Source: Prochlorococcus sp. AG-363-C02
GTDB lineage: Bacteria; Cyanobacteriota; Cyanobacteriia; PCC-6307; Cyanobiaceae
DNA: 64,000 nucleotides
Direction: 5' to 3'
Assembly (NCBI GenBank): GCA_003278345.1
Contig: QCFH01000002.1
Span: 1-64,000, forward strand
In this document: positions 39,050 through 50,386 of the stretch, one piece after another
How the letters are laid out: each line of letters starts with the position of its first letter
Position numbering within the stretch: the stretch's first letter is position 1
The notes under the pieces: model-generated
The model's input: only the letters and a program-made list of their open reading frames with translations
The model's database searches: none
Told to the model about the DNA's origin: nothing
Translations under genes and position numbers: made by a program

Positions 39050-40540
39050 TTGAATAAATTTATGAAGAAGTGGAATGATCAACTTGATTTACTAATCAAA
39101 TCTAGAACTCCCTTAATTCTTATAAGGACTAAAGAAGAAGAAAGAGTAGAAATATTGATAAAAGAAGCAACAAAACGCCTATCAAATAGAAGGCTTGCAA
39201 CTTGGGATTATGTAGATGGATTAAAAGGAGTTCTAAATTCTGATGGTCTTGGATCAAGACAACCAATGGCTATTTTGCAATGGTTGGAAAAAGTAGATTC
39301 ATCCCAGCCAACTATTCTTCTAGCAAAAGACTTTAATCGCTTTTCAGATGATGCTGGTATAGCAAGAATGCTTAGAAACTTATCTGCAAAATTAAGAAAT
39401 ACTCCCCATACAATTATATTGATTGCATCAAACTGGTCACCTTCTAGTGATCTAGAAGAATGTCTAACCATTCTTGATCTTCCCCTGCCACAAGAGAAAG
39501 AGCTAAGAATCCTTCTTGAAAATATTTCCAATGCAAGTGGCTCTAATCTAAACAATGAAACTCTTGAAGAACTTACCCATGCCTGCAGTGGGTTAAGTGA
39601 AATAAGAGTTAGGCAAGTAGCTGCAAGAGCGCTTGCTCAAAGAGGCAAGCTAAGCAAAGCGGATCTTCCAGAAGTACTAGATGAAAAAAGGCAAGCTGTT
39701 GCAAGGAGTGAGGTCCTAGAGTATTTCGAAACCAAAGCAACTACTTCAGACATTGGGGGTTTAGATGCTCTTAAAGTTTGGCTGAAACAAAGACATGCAG
39801 CTTTTTCTGATGATGCTCGTAATTTTGGTTTACCACTACCAAGAGGTGTATTACTAATAGGTCCTCAAGGAACTGGAAAGTCATTAACAGCTAAAGCAAT
39901 AGCCCATAGCTGGTCTATGCCTCTACTTCGTCTTGATGTTGGTCGGCTTTTTGCTGGACTTCTAGGAGCTAGCGAGGCAAAGACAAGAGAAACTATTCAA
40001 TATGCTGAGTCAATGGCTCCTTGCGTCCTTTGGATAGATGAAATAGACAAAGGTTTTGGAGGTGATGCAAGAAGCGATGGAGGAACTAGCCAAAGAGTAC
40101 TAGCAAATGTTCTTACATGGATGGCAGAGAAAAAAACTGCGGTTTTTGTAGTTGCTACGGCTAACGGAATAGATCGCATGCCTGCAGAATTGTTACGCAA
40201 AGGCAGATTTGATGAAATTTTCTTACTTGATCTCCCTAGTCGTGAAGAACGTTTCAAAATTCTGGAGCTTCACATCAATCAGCGCCGTCCCAAATTGAAT
40301 ATTCCTATCCAGACAGTTGTTGACAGAACAGAAGGTTTTTCAGGAGCAGAGCTGGAACAAACCGTTATAGAAGCTATGCATCATGCATTTTCTGAAAGGA
40401 GAGAGCTTTTAGAAACCGATTTAATTCTCGCCGCAACCCAATTAATTCCACTCTCAAAAACTGCAAAAGAACAACTCGATTTCCTAAAAGATTGGGCATC
40501 TTCTGGAAGAGCAAGACCTGCATCACTTAAAATTACTTAG
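39050..40540 (+). CDS. AAA ATPase, Ycf46-like
   Basis: 'GVLLIGPQGTGKSLTAKAIA', 'CVLWIDEIDKGFGG', 'MPAELLRKGRFDEIFLLDLP'. Confidence 0.9.
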   Translation: MNKFMKKWNDQLDLLIKSRTPLILIRTKEEERVEILIKEATKRLSNRRLATWDYVDGLKGVLNSDGLGSRQPMAILQWLEKVDSSQPTILLAKDFNRFSDDAGIARMLRNLSAKLRNTPHTIILIASNWSPSSDLEECLTILDLPLPQEKELRILLENISNASGSNLNNETLEELTHACSGLSEIRVRQVAARALAQRGKLSKADLPEVLDEKRQAVARSEVLEYFETKATTSDIGGLDALKVWLKQRHAAFSDDARNFGLPLPRGVLLIGPQGTGKSLTAKAIAHSWSMPLLRLDVGRLFAGLLGASEAKTRETIQYAESMAPCVLWIDEIDKGFGGDARSDGGTSQRVLANVLTWMAEKKTAVFVVATANGIDRMPAELLRKGRFDEIFLLDLPSREERFKILELHINQRRPKLNIPIQTVVDRTEGFSGAELEQTVIEAMHHAFSERRELLETDLILAATQLIPLSKTAKEQLDFLKDWASSGRARPASLKIT

Positions 40541-40548
40541 AAAAACAA

Positions 40549-41826
40549 GTGTTAGACCTGAGACAACTTAGAGAAAACCCAACTCTTATTGAAGAAGGGC
40601 TATTAAAAAGGGGATTAAAGGTTGATTTAACCTCTCTAAAGAAAGATATTGAAAAGCTTAGAAACCTAGAGCAGCAAAGGAGCGAATTACAATCGGAAGG
40701 AAATTTAATTGGTAAAGAAGTTGGTCAGCAAATAAGAAATGGTTCAAAACCTAATTCAAAGGAAATATTATTTTTACGAAATAAAGGCAATGAAATCAAG
40801 AAAAAAGTTGCTCTTCTCGAGGAAGAAGAAAAAACATTATCAAAAAAAATCAAATCAATTATTCTTCATTATCCAAATATTCCATACAAAGGTTGTCCTG
40901 AAGGTAAAGATGATAGTGCTAACAAATTAATTCGTAAGTGGGGGCATCCTAAAAAAGACGAAAATTATAAAGAACATTGGCAAATTGCCGAAAAATTAAA
41001 AATCATTGATACAGAACGGTCTGTACGAATTGCAAAAAGTCGATTTGCGACTCTCTTTAATCAAGGTGCTCGATTAGAGAGGGCATTAATTAATTTTATG
41101 CTTGATATTCATACATCTAAAGGTTATATAGAGGTACTTCCTCCTGCTCTTATAAATACTGCAAGTCTTAAAGGTTCTGGCCAACTTCCAAAATTTGAAG
41201 AAGAAATATTCCGCTGCTCAGAAGATAATCTTTGGCTTACTCCTACGGCAGAAGTACCTTTAACCTCTCTACATAGAGATGAAATAATTCCTTTTAATAG
41301 TTTACCTCTTAAATATGTTGCTTATAGTCCATGTTTTAGAAGAGAAGCTGGAAGCTATGGTAGAGACACTAAGGGCTTAATAAGACTTCATCAATTCAAC
41401 AAAGTTGAACTTTATTGGTTCACTAATGCTGATAGATCAAAAGAGTCTCATCAACAAATAACCGCAGACGCAGAAAGCATTCTTCAGGCGCTGGAATTAC
41501 CTTATAGAGTTATTGAACTTTGCACAGGAGATCTTGGTTTCTCAGCTTCTTGCACATACGATTTAGAAGTTTGGCTTCCTGGATCTAATGCATTTAGAGA
41601 AATTTCCAGCTCAAGCAATTGTGATGACTTTCAAGCAAGAAGGTCTTCTATTAGAACAAAACAAGGGAAACAAACCAATCTGGTTCATACACTTAACGCA
41701 AGTGGATTGGCAATAGGTAGAACAATGGCTGCAATCCTAGAAAACGGGCAACAAAAGAATGGGCATGTCAAAATTCCGGAGGCACTAGTGCCATACTTTG
41801 GCGAGAAGGAATTGAAACCTCAATAA
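40549..41826 (+). CDS. serS: seryl-tRNA synthetase
   Basis: 'MLDLRQLRENPTLIEEGLLKRG', 'LTPTAEVPLTSLHRDEII', 'SPCFRREAGSYGRDTKGLIRLHQFNKVE'. Confidence 0.96.
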   Translation: MLDLRQLRENPTLIEEGLLKRGLKVDLTSLKKDIEKLRNLEQQRSELQSEGNLIGKEVGQQIRNGSKPNSKEILFLRNKGNEIKKKVALLEEEEKTLSKKIKSIILHYPNIPYKGCPEGKDDSANKLIRKWGHPKKDENYKEHWQIAEKLKIIDTERSVRIAKSRFATLFNQGARLERALINFMLDIHTSKGYIEVLPPALINTASLKGSGQLPKFEEEIFRCSEDNLWLTPTAEVPLTSLHRDEIIPFNSLPLKYVAYSPCFRREAGSYGRDTKGLIRLHQFNKVELYWFTNADRSKESHQQITADAESILQALELPYRVIELCTGDLGFSASCTYDLEVWLPGSNAFREISSSSNCDDFQARRSSIRTKQGKQTNLVHTLNASGLAIGRTMAAILENGQQKNGHVKIPEALVPYFGEKELKPQ

Positions 41827-41832
41827 AACAAT

Positions 41833-42915
41833 ATGAATATTTTTGCCTCGATTTCAGTTTTAGCACTCTTAATTTTCTTCCATGAAGCTGGACATTTTCT
41901 CGCCGCAACCATTCAAGGGATTAAGGTTAGTGGTTTTTCAATAGGATTTGGTCCAGCAATTATAAAAAAAGAATTCAAAGGTGTAACTTATTCTCTCAGG
42001 GCTTTGCCACTTGGAGGATTTGTCTCTTTCCCAGATGATGACAAGGCTAGTGGCATTCCTAAAGATGATCCTGATCTGCTCTCCAATCGACCAATATCTC
42101 ATCGACTATTTGTTATTTCTGCTGGAGTAATTGCAAATCTTTTTATTGCTTGGATTGTTCTTTGTGGACAAGCAACATTTATAGGTTTACCTAACCAGAC
42201 AAACCCTGGAGTATTAATTATCGATGTTCAACAAAAGCAAGCAGCAGCCATATCTGGACTATCGCCTGGCGATCAAATTATTAGCATTGATGGAATTAAT
42301 TTAGGGACAGGTCAAGAAGCGGTTGAAAATATGGTCAGTCGAGTTAAAAAATCACCAGGTAAAACTTTATCAATTGAAAAAAGCTCAAACGGTATAAAAG
42401 AACTAATAAAACTTACTCCAACCGAATATTTAGGAGATGGGAAAATAGGGGCTCAGTTGCAAGCAAATTTTGACGGAAGTATGGTTTCTGCAAAAGGTTT
42501 TTCGGAAATTTTAAATTACACTAATGCAAAATTTTCTAATCTACTAATAAAAACAATACAAGGATATAAAGGTCTTTTTACCAATTTTAGTTCTACATCA
42601 AAGCAACTAAGCGGACCGGTAAAAATAGTTGAACTAGGTGCTCAGCTTTCTGATCAAGGAGCATCAGGATTAATTCTGTTTGCAGCACTAATTTCTATCA
42701 ATCTTGCAGTATTGAACTCATTGCCATTTCCTCTTCTTGATGGAGGTCAATTTGCCCTAATAATTATTGAAGCTCTTAGAGGGAAGCCAATTCCAGAAAA
42801 AATTCAAATGTGGTTTATGCAATCTGGTTTTTTTCTCTTAATAGGTCTTAGCATATTGCTGATAATTCGTGATACAAGTCAATTAGAGATTTTTAAGCAA
42901 TTGACCAACAAATAA
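41833..42915 (+). CDS. rseP: RseP-like M50 site-2 protease with PDZ domain
   Basis: 'LALLIFFHEAGHFLAA', 'LPFPLLDGGQFALI'. Confidence 0.92.
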   Translation: MNIFASISVLALLIFFHEAGHFLAATIQGIKVSGFSIGFGPAIIKKEFKGVTYSLRALPLGGFVSFPDDDKASGIPKDDPDLLSNRPISHRLFVISAGVIANLFIAWIVLCGQATFIGLPNQTNPGVLIIDVQQKQAAAISGLSPGDQIISIDGINLGTGQEAVENMVSRVKKSPGKTLSIEKSSNGIKELIKLTPTEYLGDGKIGAQLQANFDGSMVSAKGFSEILNYTNAKFSNLLIKTIQGYKGLFTNFSSTSKQLSGPVKIVELGAQLSDQGASGLILFAALISINLAVLNSLPFPLLDGGQFALIIIEALRGKPIPEKIQMWFMQSGFFLLIGLSILLIIRDTSQLEIFKQLTNK

Positions 42916-42973
42916 CAAAAATCATGAGGGTTAGGGAGTAAAATCTAGGCATTAATTAATAAAGAAGGCGTAC

Positions 42974-43276
42974 ATGGCCAAAAAATCAATGATTGCTAGA
43001 GATGTTAAGCGTAAGAAGCTAGTAGAGCGCTATGCATCCAAGCGCAAAAGTTTATTAGATCAATTTAATTCTGCAAAAGATCCTATGGAGCGTTTAGAAA
43101 TCCATAGAAAGATTCAAGCACTTCCAAGGAACAGTGCCCCTAGCAGGATAAGAAACAGATGTTGGGCGACTGGGAAGCCAAGAGGTGTTTACAGAGACTT
43201 TGGACTTTGCCGCAACCAATTAAGAGAAAGAGCTCACAAGGGTCAACTCCCTGGGGTGGTTAAATCAAGCTGGTAA
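42974..43276 (+). CDS. rpsN: 30S ribosomal protein S14
   Basis: '[24 protein letters not shown]', '[31 protein letters not shown]'. Confidence 0.97.
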   Translation: MAKKSMIARDVKRKKLVERYASKRKSLLDQFNSAKDPMERLEIHRKIQALPRNSAPSRIRNRCWATGKPRGVYRDFGLCRNQLRERAHKGQLPGVVKSSW

Positions 43277-43468
43277 ATAGGGAAATCAAGAATTTACTTT
43301 GAATGTAAAAATATTTTTTTTTGTTCAAATAATAGTCCAGCAATAGGTTTAACCCGAAAATGCCTTTTACATAACTGTTCAGAAAAAACAGTAATTGCTT
43401 AATTAATAAGCAATAAGTGCCTATCAGGTGCAAGAATGATTAAAGATAAAAAGACATAAGCAAACAAC

Positions 43469-45637
43469 GTGCAAGGTCAGACAACGTCGGTCTCTTTCGA
43501 TGGTCGGGAAATACGGCTAACTACAGGGAGATATGCACCACAAGCAGGTGGTTCAGTATTAATAGAGTGCGGTGACACTTCTGTTCTCGTAACTGCAACA
43601 CAAGGTCAAGGCAGAGAAGGAGTTGATTTCTTGCCTTTGAGTTGTGACTACGAAGAAAGACTATATGCAGCAGGCAGGATACCTGGCAGCTTCATGAGGC
43701 GTGAGGGACGCCCCCCAGAAAGGGCAACTTTGATTTCTAGACTTATTGATCGTCCTCTTAGACCTCTTTTCCCTGGGTGGATGAGAGATGAAATACAAGT
43801 TGTTGCAACTTGTCTTTCTCTAGATGAACGAGTACCTGCGGATGTACTTGCCGTTACTGGCTCTTCGATGGCAACACTTTTAGCAGGCATACCTTTTCAT
43901 GGACCAATGGCTGCAGTAAGAGTAGGGCTGCTAGGTGATGACTTCGTATTAAATCCAAGTTTTAGAGAGATTGAAAGAGGAGATCTAGATCTCGTAGTTG
44001 CAGGTACGCCTGATGGTGTTGTGATGGTTGAAGCTGGCTCTAATCAGCTCACTGAACAGGATGTTATTGAAGCTATTGACTTTGGATATGAAGCAGTTAA
44101 TGAATTGATTAAAGCACAACAATCAATCTTAAAAGACGCAGGTATTACTCAAGCAAAGCCTACTGAGCAAGAAGTTGATCAAACTGTTCCAGCGTATTTG
44201 GAAAAAAATTGTACTAAGCCCATAAGTTCACTTCTTAAAGAATTCTCTCTATCCAAAAAAGAGAGAGATAACAAACTTGAAGAAATTAAATTAAATTGTG
44301 CTGAAAAAATTGATTCTCTGAAAGATGACAACGCTGTAAAAAAATTAATAACAGCAAACTCAAAATTATTGGGCTCAAGCTTTAAATTACTCACCAAAAA
44401 GCTTATGAGAGAACAAATAATAAAAGACGGCAAGAGAGTTGATGGGAGAGCTCTTGATGAAGTAAGAGAGATATCAGCAGAAGCAGGAATATTACCTAAA
44501 AGGGTTCATGGTTCTGGTCTGTTCCAAAGAGGTTTAACACAAGTTCTTTCAACAGCAACACTGGGCACTCCAAGTGATGCTCAAGAAATGGATGACTTAA
44601 ACCCTAGTCCTGACAAAACTTATATTCATCACTACAACTTTCCCCCATACTCAGTTGGCGAAACAAAACCAATGAGAACACCTGGTAGGCGAGAAGTTGG
44701 ACATGGAGCACTTGCTGAACGTGCAATTATTCCTGTGCTACCACCAAAAGAATCATTCCCATATGTATTGAGAGTTGTTAGTGAAGTACTTAGTTCCAAT
44801 GGTTCCACTTCAATGGGGTCGGTTTGTGGAAGCACCATTGCATTGCTTGACGCAGGGGTTCCTCTCAAGGCTCCTGTAAGTGGAGCAGCAATGGGACTCA
44901 TAAAAGAGGGTAAAGAAATTAAAATTCTCACAGACATTCAAGGAATTGAAGATTTCCTAGGTGATATGGACTTCAAGGTTGCTGGAACAGAAAAAGGTAT
45001 TACCGCCTTACAAATGGATATGAAAATAACTGGCTTACCTATAAAAATTATTGGAGACGCAATAAATCAAGCAAAACCAGCGAGAACTCATATTCTTGAA
45101 AAGATGGTAGAGGCTATTGAAAAGCCAAATGAAAATCTATCTCCTCATGCGCCAAGACTATTAAGTTTCCGAATAGACCCTGAGCTTATTGGAACAGTTA
45201 TAGGCCCTGGAGGCAGAACAATCAAAGGAATAACTGAGAGAACAAATACAAAAATAGATATTGAGGATGGAGGAATAGTAACCATTGCATCTCATGATGG
45301 AGTTGCGGCAGAAGAAGCACAAAAAATCATTGAAGGCTTAACAAGAAAAGTGCATGAAGGTGAAGTTTTTACAGGTTCAATAACTCGAATAATTCCTATT
45401 GGTGCTTTTGTTGAGATCCTTCCAGGAAAAGAAGGAATGATTCATATATCTCAGTTATCTGAAGCCAGGGTTGAGAAAGTAGAAGACGTTGTAAAAGTTG
45501 GAGACGAAGTTACTGTTAGGGTTCGAGAAATAGACAATCGTGGAAGAATAAATCTAACCTTACGTGGTATCCCACAAAATGGAGATATGCAATATTACCC
45601 ACAACCCACACCAACTCCAGTAGCCCCTTTAATGTAA
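43469..45637 (+). CDS. pnp: polyribonucleotide nucleotidyltransferase (PNPase)
   Basis: '[47 protein letters not shown]', KH '[15 protein letters not shown]', S1 domain; GTG start. Confidence 0.97.
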   Translation: MQGQTTSVSFDGREIRLTTGRYAPQAGGSVLIECGDTSVLVTATQGQGREGVDFLPLSCDYEERLYAAGRIPGSFMRREGRPPERATLISRLIDRPLRPLFPGWMRDEIQVVATCLSLDERVPADVLAVTGSSMATLLAGIPFHGPMAAVRVGLLGDDFVLNPSFREIERGDLDLVVAGTPDGVVMVEAGSNQLTEQDVIEAIDFGYEAVNELIKAQQSILKDAGITQAKPTEQEVDQTVPAYLEKNCTKPISSLLKEFSLSKKERDNKLEEIKLNCAEKIDSLKDDNAVKKLITANSKLLGSSFKLLTKKLMREQIIKDGKRVDGRALDEVREISAEAGILPKRVHGSGLFQRGLTQVLSTATLGTPSDAQEMDDLNPSPDKTYIHHYNFPPYSVGETKPMRTPGRREVGHGALAERAIIPVLPPKESFPYVLRVVSEVLSSNGSTSMGSVCGSTIALLDAGVPLKAPVSGAAMGLIKEGKEIKILTDIQGIEDFLGDMDFKVAGTEKGITALQMDMKITGLPIKIIGDAINQAKPARTHILEKMVEAIEKPNENLSPHAPRLLSFRIDPELIGTVIGPGGRTIKGITERTNTKIDIEDGGIVTIASHDGVAAEEAQKIIEGLTRKVHEGEVFTGSITRIIPIGAFVEILPGKEGMIHISQLSEARVEKVEDVVKVGDEVTVRVREIDNRGRINLTLRGIPQNGDMQYYPQPTPTPVAPLM

Positions 45638-45660
45638 AAGAAAATTCAAATACTTAACTT

Positions 45661-46587
45661 TTAAACTAAAAAAGTAGGATCAATTTCTAATAATTCTCTT
45701 TCAATATACTTACAAAGTTTTTCATGATTTTTGCCATGACTTGCAACTAAACAGCCCCACTGATTTCTATCTCCAGTGTTGTAAGAAAGTTTCTTTAAAT
45801 TTGCATGCGTAAAGCTACCACCAGCAGCATTAAGTACTGCTTCAGGTGCTGCCATATCCCAATCTTTTGGTGCTGTTCTAGCTGATAAAGACAAATAGAA
45901 ATCCGCCTCTCCTTTTAATATTTTTGCAACCTTACAGCCAACACTACCAACTATCTTCTTTTCTAAAAAAGGTATTGCATCAATTAATTTTTCAAGTTTC
46001 TCATCTCTATGACTCCTACTAGATACAAGGGTCATTTCAGAAATTTTGTTTTTCTTACTAAAGGAAAATGATTTTTTATTTCCATGCCGGTCTTCACACC
46101 ATGCACCAAAACCTGCTACTCCAAACCAAAGCTCTTCTAATTCAGGTATCAAAACCACTCCCAGAGTTGGAATATTCGAATTAAGCAAAGCCAAGTGCAC
46201 TGCATATTCTCCTGTCCCTTTAAGAAAATCTTTTGTTCCATCAAGAGGGTCTAATATCCAAATCCATTTTTTATTTATTTCAACTCCCTCCGGAAAATCT
46301 TCCTTTGCATTTTCTTCGCTAAGCATGGACCATGAAGCCAAAGGGAAGTTAATATTTAGTCCATTAAGCAACCAACTATTTACAGCAAGATCTGCCGCCG
46401 ATACAGGCCCATCTCCACCATCTTGAACACTTAATGCTTTAGGAAATCCATAAGGCGGCTTTTCTCCTTTGGAATATGCCAACAAAATATCGGCAGCTCC
46501 CCAACTAAGAAAACGAAGTTCTCTCAATAAGTCATCCAATCTCACTCCTTTAGGAAGTTCAACCTCTTTTTTCATAATGGATTCCAA
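45661..46587 (-). CDS. cysQ: 3'(2'),5'-bisphosphate nucleotidase, CysQ-like (start may be 46575)
   Basis: 'KWIWILDPLDGTKDFLKGTGEYAVHLAL', 'APKDWDMAAPEAVLNAAGG'. Confidence 0.85.
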   Translation of the reverse strand: MESIMKKEVELPKGVRLDDLLRELRFLSWGAADILLAYSKGEKPPYGFPKALSVQDGGDGPVSAADLAVNSWLLNGLNINFPLASWSMLSEENAKEDFPEGVEINKKWIWILDPLDGTKDFLKGTGEYAVHLALLNSNIPTLGVVLIPELEELWFGVAGFGAWCEDRHGNKKSFSFSKKNKISEMTLVSSRSHRDEKLEKLIDAIPFLEKKIVGSVGCKVAKILKGEADFYLSLSARTAPKDWDMAAPEAVLNAAGGSFTHANLKKLSYNTGDRNQWGCLVASHGKNHEKLCKYIERELLEIDPTFLV

Positions 46588-47464
46588 AAATGATTGCCTT
46601 TCAAAAAAACAATCTGAACCAATCCCAGGTGTGCTCTATCTAGTAGGTACTCCAATAGGTAATCTTGGAGATTTTTCACCTAGAGCAAGACATCTTCTTT
46701 CAAACGTATCAGTTATTGCATGCGAAGACACTAGATACAGTAGACAACTTCTTGAAAAATTCCAAATTAAAGCCAAACTTGTAAGCTTTCACAAATTCAA
46801 TACCTACGAAAGGATTCCAAAACTACTTAAATTACTCAATCAAAATGAAATTATTGCTTTGATAACTGATGCAGGGCTTCCTAATATTAGTGACCCTGGC
46901 GAAGAGCTTGTAAGCGCTACAATTGCAGCCGGTCACAAAGTTATTTGTATTCCAGGTCCTTGCGCAGCTACAACTGCCCTTGTTGCTAGTGGTCTTCCTA
47001 CAAAGAGATTTGCCTTTGAAGGATTTCTTCCTTCCAAAGCAAAAGAACGCAAATCAATTTTGAAGATCATTTCTCAAGAAGAAAGAACTACAATCATTTA
47101 CGAATCTCCTCACAAATTACTAAAGCTCCTTGAAGAGTTATCTGTGGTTTGTGGAAAAGAAAGGCCATTACAAGTTGCAAGAGAGCTTACAAAGCTACAC
47201 GAAGAGCAAGTTGGGTCAACTATTGATGAAGTTTTTAGGCATTTTTCAGAGAACAAGCCAAGAGGAGAATTTACTCTGGTTTTAGGTGGGTCTCAAAAAA
47301 ACATAGCCAAAACAAGTGATCTCGATTTGATTAAAAAGATAAAATATCTTCGAGAGAGTGGACTAAGCACTAGTAATGCAATAAAAGTGATTGCTGGTGA
47401 AACAGAATGCTCTAAAAATTATCTTTATTCACTAATTCATGAAAAAAATATAAATAATAGTTAG
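46577..47464 (+). CDS. rsmI: 16S rRNA (cytidine1402-2'-O)-methyltransferase
   Basis: 'GVLYLVGTPIGNLGDFSPRARHLLSNVSVIACEDTRYSRQLL'; start moved to 46577. Confidence 0.93.
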   Translation: MDSKNDCLSKKQSEPIPGVLYLVGTPIGNLGDFSPRARHLLSNVSVIACEDTRYSRQLLEKFQIKAKLVSFHKFNTYERIPKLLKLLNQNEIIALITDAGLPNISDPGEELVSATIAAGHKVICIPGPCAATTALVASGLPTKRFAFEGFLPSKAKERKSILKIISQEERTTIIYESPHKLLKLLEELSVVCGKERPLQVARELTKLHEEQVGSTIDEVFRHFSENKPRGEFTLVLGGSQKNIAKTSDLDLIKKIKYLRESGLSTSNAIKVIAGETECSKNYLYSLIHEKNINNS

Positions 47465-47472
47465 TATCAGAT

Positions 47473-47739
47473 TTGAATAATCAAAAAGTACAATATTTTT
47501 TTGCAATGGTCAGAAAATTTCTTATATCTGGAATAAATCTTGCGAATTGTACACTGCTAGTTTTAATGTTAGCGCTTGGTTCGCAAAATTTAAGCGAGCG
47601 CCATAGCTTAAATCTAGGGATATCATCTACTGAAAAGTTACCATCAGGATTCTTAATAGGAATGTCAATTGTTTTAGGATCATTCAGTGGTAGCTTAACA
47701 ACATTAATTTTAATTCCATCAGAAGAAAGTAACTTATAA
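47473..47739 (+). CDS. small two-TM membrane protein (LapA/DUF1049-like)
   Basis: Two hydrophobic segments, 'LMLALGSQNLSERHSLNLG...FLIGMSIVLGSFSGSLTTLIL'. Confidence 0.45.
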   Translation: MNNQKVQYFFAMVRKFLISGINLANCTLLVLMLALGSQNLSERHSLNLGISSTEKLPSGFLIGMSIVLGSFSGSLTTLILIPSEESNL

Positions 47740-47748
47740 AGAATTGTT

Positions 47749-48456
47749 TTAACTATCTAATGATATTAATGAGTCATCCATTATTAATCTAGTAATACCT
47801 TTTGCAAGTAAATAGGAAGAAGAGATGGAAAAAACCTTTGAATCTGGTATTTTTAAAACCCTTTGATTTCTTGAACAATTTCTCTTAGCAACCCTCTGAC
47901 TTGAATATAAAGAGATTGCCAACCTAGCTTTTTCTTTTTCTGAAAGAAAAGTCCATTCAGCAAAATCTTTTAGAGGCTTAGATTCAATTTCCGTTTTTTT
48001 ATCTATTAGCATGTATACAATTTTTTGAGGCCAGGGGAAAGAATCCAAAGGTATGCAAGAAACTTCCTTTTGTTCTTCTGGGAATTCATCGAAATTCAAT
48101 GGTGCAATTTCAAAAAATTCATCAGAATTCGTTGAAGAATATTTTGTCTCAATATTCCCATCTAAATCATTTGGATCAAGAGAGTTTATATTGGAAAGAT
48201 CATTAGAAGAAAGGCTTTCAAGTATTTCTTTTGAAGGATCAATTTGATCTTTAGCATTTGTAAGTTTAGAAGAGCTAAACTTACCTCTTTTTCCTTTTAT
48301 TTCAACATATTCTTCTTCGGTTAAAAAAGATTTTACTGCTCTTGTAATTGTGCCAGGAGTGCAGCCATACTCTTTTGAGAGACTTGTTAGTGATTTACCA
48401 GAACAAAAACCCTCTAATATTCTCTTTTTTACAATCTCCGTGAGTTTTTTGGCCAC
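47749..48456 (-). CDS. helix-turn-helix domain protein
   Basis: 'VKKRILEGFCSGKSLTSLSKEYGCTPGTITRAVKSFL' HTH; acidic/Ser-rich linker; conserved-looking C-terminus. Confidence 0.65.
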   Translation of the reverse strand: MAKKLTEIVKKRILEGFCSGKSLTSLSKEYGCTPGTITRAVKSFLTEEEYVEIKGKRGKFSSSKLTNAKDQIDPSKEILESLSSNDLSNINSLDPNDLDGNIETKYSSTNSDEFFEIAPLNFDEFPEEQKEVSCIPLDSFPWPQKIVYMLIDKKTEIESKPLKDFAEWTFLSEKEKARLAISLYSSQRVAKRNCSRNQRVLKIPDSKVFSISSSYLLAKGITRLIMDDSLISLDS

Positions 48457-48507
48457 AAAGCTTTTAGATACAACTATATAAACCTACTTTGCCAAAACTC
48501 CTATTGA

Positions 48508-48669
48508 GTGAAATATGAAGAACAACAAGTTGCCAAGCTGAAAATTAAAATCAGATCTCAACAAAATCATTTGGATTTCTATTTTAATCTAAGGCAAGTA
48601 TATGCACTGCTTAATAAATATTGTTTTCATGCTGGAATCAAATCCTCGAGAGGAGCCAAAGTTAAGTAA
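48508..48669 (+). CDS. possible small protein (53 aa, GTG start)
   Basis: MKYEEQQVAKLKIKIRSQQNHLDFYFNLRQVYALLNKYCFHAGIKSSRGAKVK; uninterrupted frame just upstream of tRNA-Arg. Confidence 0.4.
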   Translation: MKYEEQQVAKLKIKIRSQQNHLDFYFNLRQVYALLNKYCFHAGIKSSRGAKVK

Positions 48670-48733
48670 AGTTGTATATGTGCTTGGGGAATCGAATCCT
48701 ACGCTTTGAGGGCAAAGCCCCATTCAATAACAA

Positions 48734-48807
<74 letters not shown>

Positions 48808-49231
48808 CTTTATTAAGTTAAAAATAAAACCAATTAAGTTTAAAATAATAAAAATATAATAATGATATTTCTTATTCTACAAACAATTTAGTAAATAATA
48901 GAGAATTAATATTAACTTATAGTATTTATTTATAGTAATTATTTTTTAAAATCTAATCATAGTTTAAAAATTAATTATACATTCCAGCTGTCTTCTATAG
49001 CCAGATATCATTACAAAATATATGTATTCAAGAATATACATTTATTAATTTTTTTAATTAAAGCATTTTGTGATACCTGACAAACAGGTCAATAGATTTA
49101 ATAAAGAGAATCTAGTTATTAATAAAAAATTACTTATATAAAACTAATTCCAAAGAAAGACAAATGTATACTAGTTTCATTAGTTATTATGATTAGCATA
49201 TATTTGTTTACGAGCTGATTTGGTATAAAAC

Positions 49232-50359
49232 ATGACAAAGAAAGCAATTATAACAGGGATAACAGGGCAAGACGGAAGTTATCTTTCTGAACTTCTTTTA
49301 AGCAAAGGATATGAGGTTCATGGCCTTAAAAGAAGGTCTAGCAGTTTCAATACAAGTAGGATTGACCATCTTTATCAGGATCCTCATGAGGATAATCCAA
49401 AGTTAATTCTTCACTATGGCGACCTTACAGATAGCACTAATCTTATTAGGGTTATTCAATATGTCCAGCCAGACGAGATATACAACCTAGGTGCTCAAAG
49501 TCATGTTGCTGTAAGCTTTGAGACTCCAGAATATACCGCTAATTGTGATGCGCTTGGTACTTTAAGAATTCTTGAAGCTGTAAGGATTTTAGGCTTGACA
49601 AAAAAAACCAAAATCTACCAGGCAAGTACTAGCGAACTTTATGGAAAGATACAAGAAGTGCCACAAACTGAAAACACACCTTTCTACCCTAGGAGTCCAT
49701 ATGGAGTAGCAAAGCTATATGCCTATTGGATAACAGTAAACTATAGGGAAGCTTACGGTATTTATGCATGTAATGGAATTCTTTTCAACCATGAAAGTCC
49801 AAGAAGAGGAGAAACATTTGTCACAAGAAAAATCACTCGTGGTCTTAGTAGAATCAATGCTGGACTAGAGTCATGCTTATATATGGGTAATCTTGATTCC
49901 AAAAGAGACTGGGGACATGCAAAAGATTATGTTGTTATGCAATGGTTAATGCTCCAACAAGATAAACCTGAGGATTTCGTTATAGCTACAGGAAGAATGG
50001 AGACTGTCCGAAAATTCATCGAAATAAGCGCAGAAAAACTCGAATGGAACAAAGACACTAAAGGACCTTCAATTATTTGGGAAGGAAATGGCATCGAAGA
50101 AGTTGGACTTCGACCAGATACAAGAGAAATAGTCATCCGAATTGATCCTAAATATTTCCGACCAAGTGAAGTCGATCAACTACTTGGATCGCCAACTAAA
50201 GCATCAGAAAAACTTGGATGGGCCCCAAAAACAACCTTAGAAGAATTAATAACAGAGATGATAAATAAAGACAAAGAAGAAGCTTTAAAAGAATCGATTT
50301 TGAAAAAAGAAGGATTTAAAATTTCAGGTTCTATAGAATCGCCTCCATCAAATACATAG
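49232..50359 (+). CDS. gmd: GDP-mannose 4,6-dehydratase
   Basis: '[48 protein letters not shown]', '[20 protein letters not shown]'. Confidence 0.96.
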   Translation: MTKKAIITGITGQDGSYLSELLLSKGYEVHGLKRRSSSFNTSRIDHLYQDPHEDNPKLILHYGDLTDSTNLIRVIQYVQPDEIYNLGAQSHVAVSFETPEYTANCDALGTLRILEAVRILGLTKKTKIYQASTSELYGKIQEVPQTENTPFYPRSPYGVAKLYAYWITVNYREAYGIYACNGILFNHESPRRGETFVTRKITRGLSRINAGLESCLYMGNLDSKRDWGHAKDYVVMQWLMLQQDKPEDFVIATGRMETVRKFIEISAEKLEWNKDTKGPSIIWEGNGIEEVGLRPDTREIVIRIDPKYFRPSEVDQLLGSPTKASEKLGWAPKTTLEELITEMINKDKEEALKESILKKEGFKISGSIESPPSNT

Positions 50360-50386
50360 AAAATTCTAAATGTTTCTAATTTACCA

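Noticed and set aside
48640-48720. T-arm-like strings (GGAATCAAATCC, GGGAATCGAATCC) before tRNA-Arg considered as tRNA remnants
   Set aside because: T-stem pairing fails, no acceptor stem is found, and the first string lies inside the 53-aa ORF.
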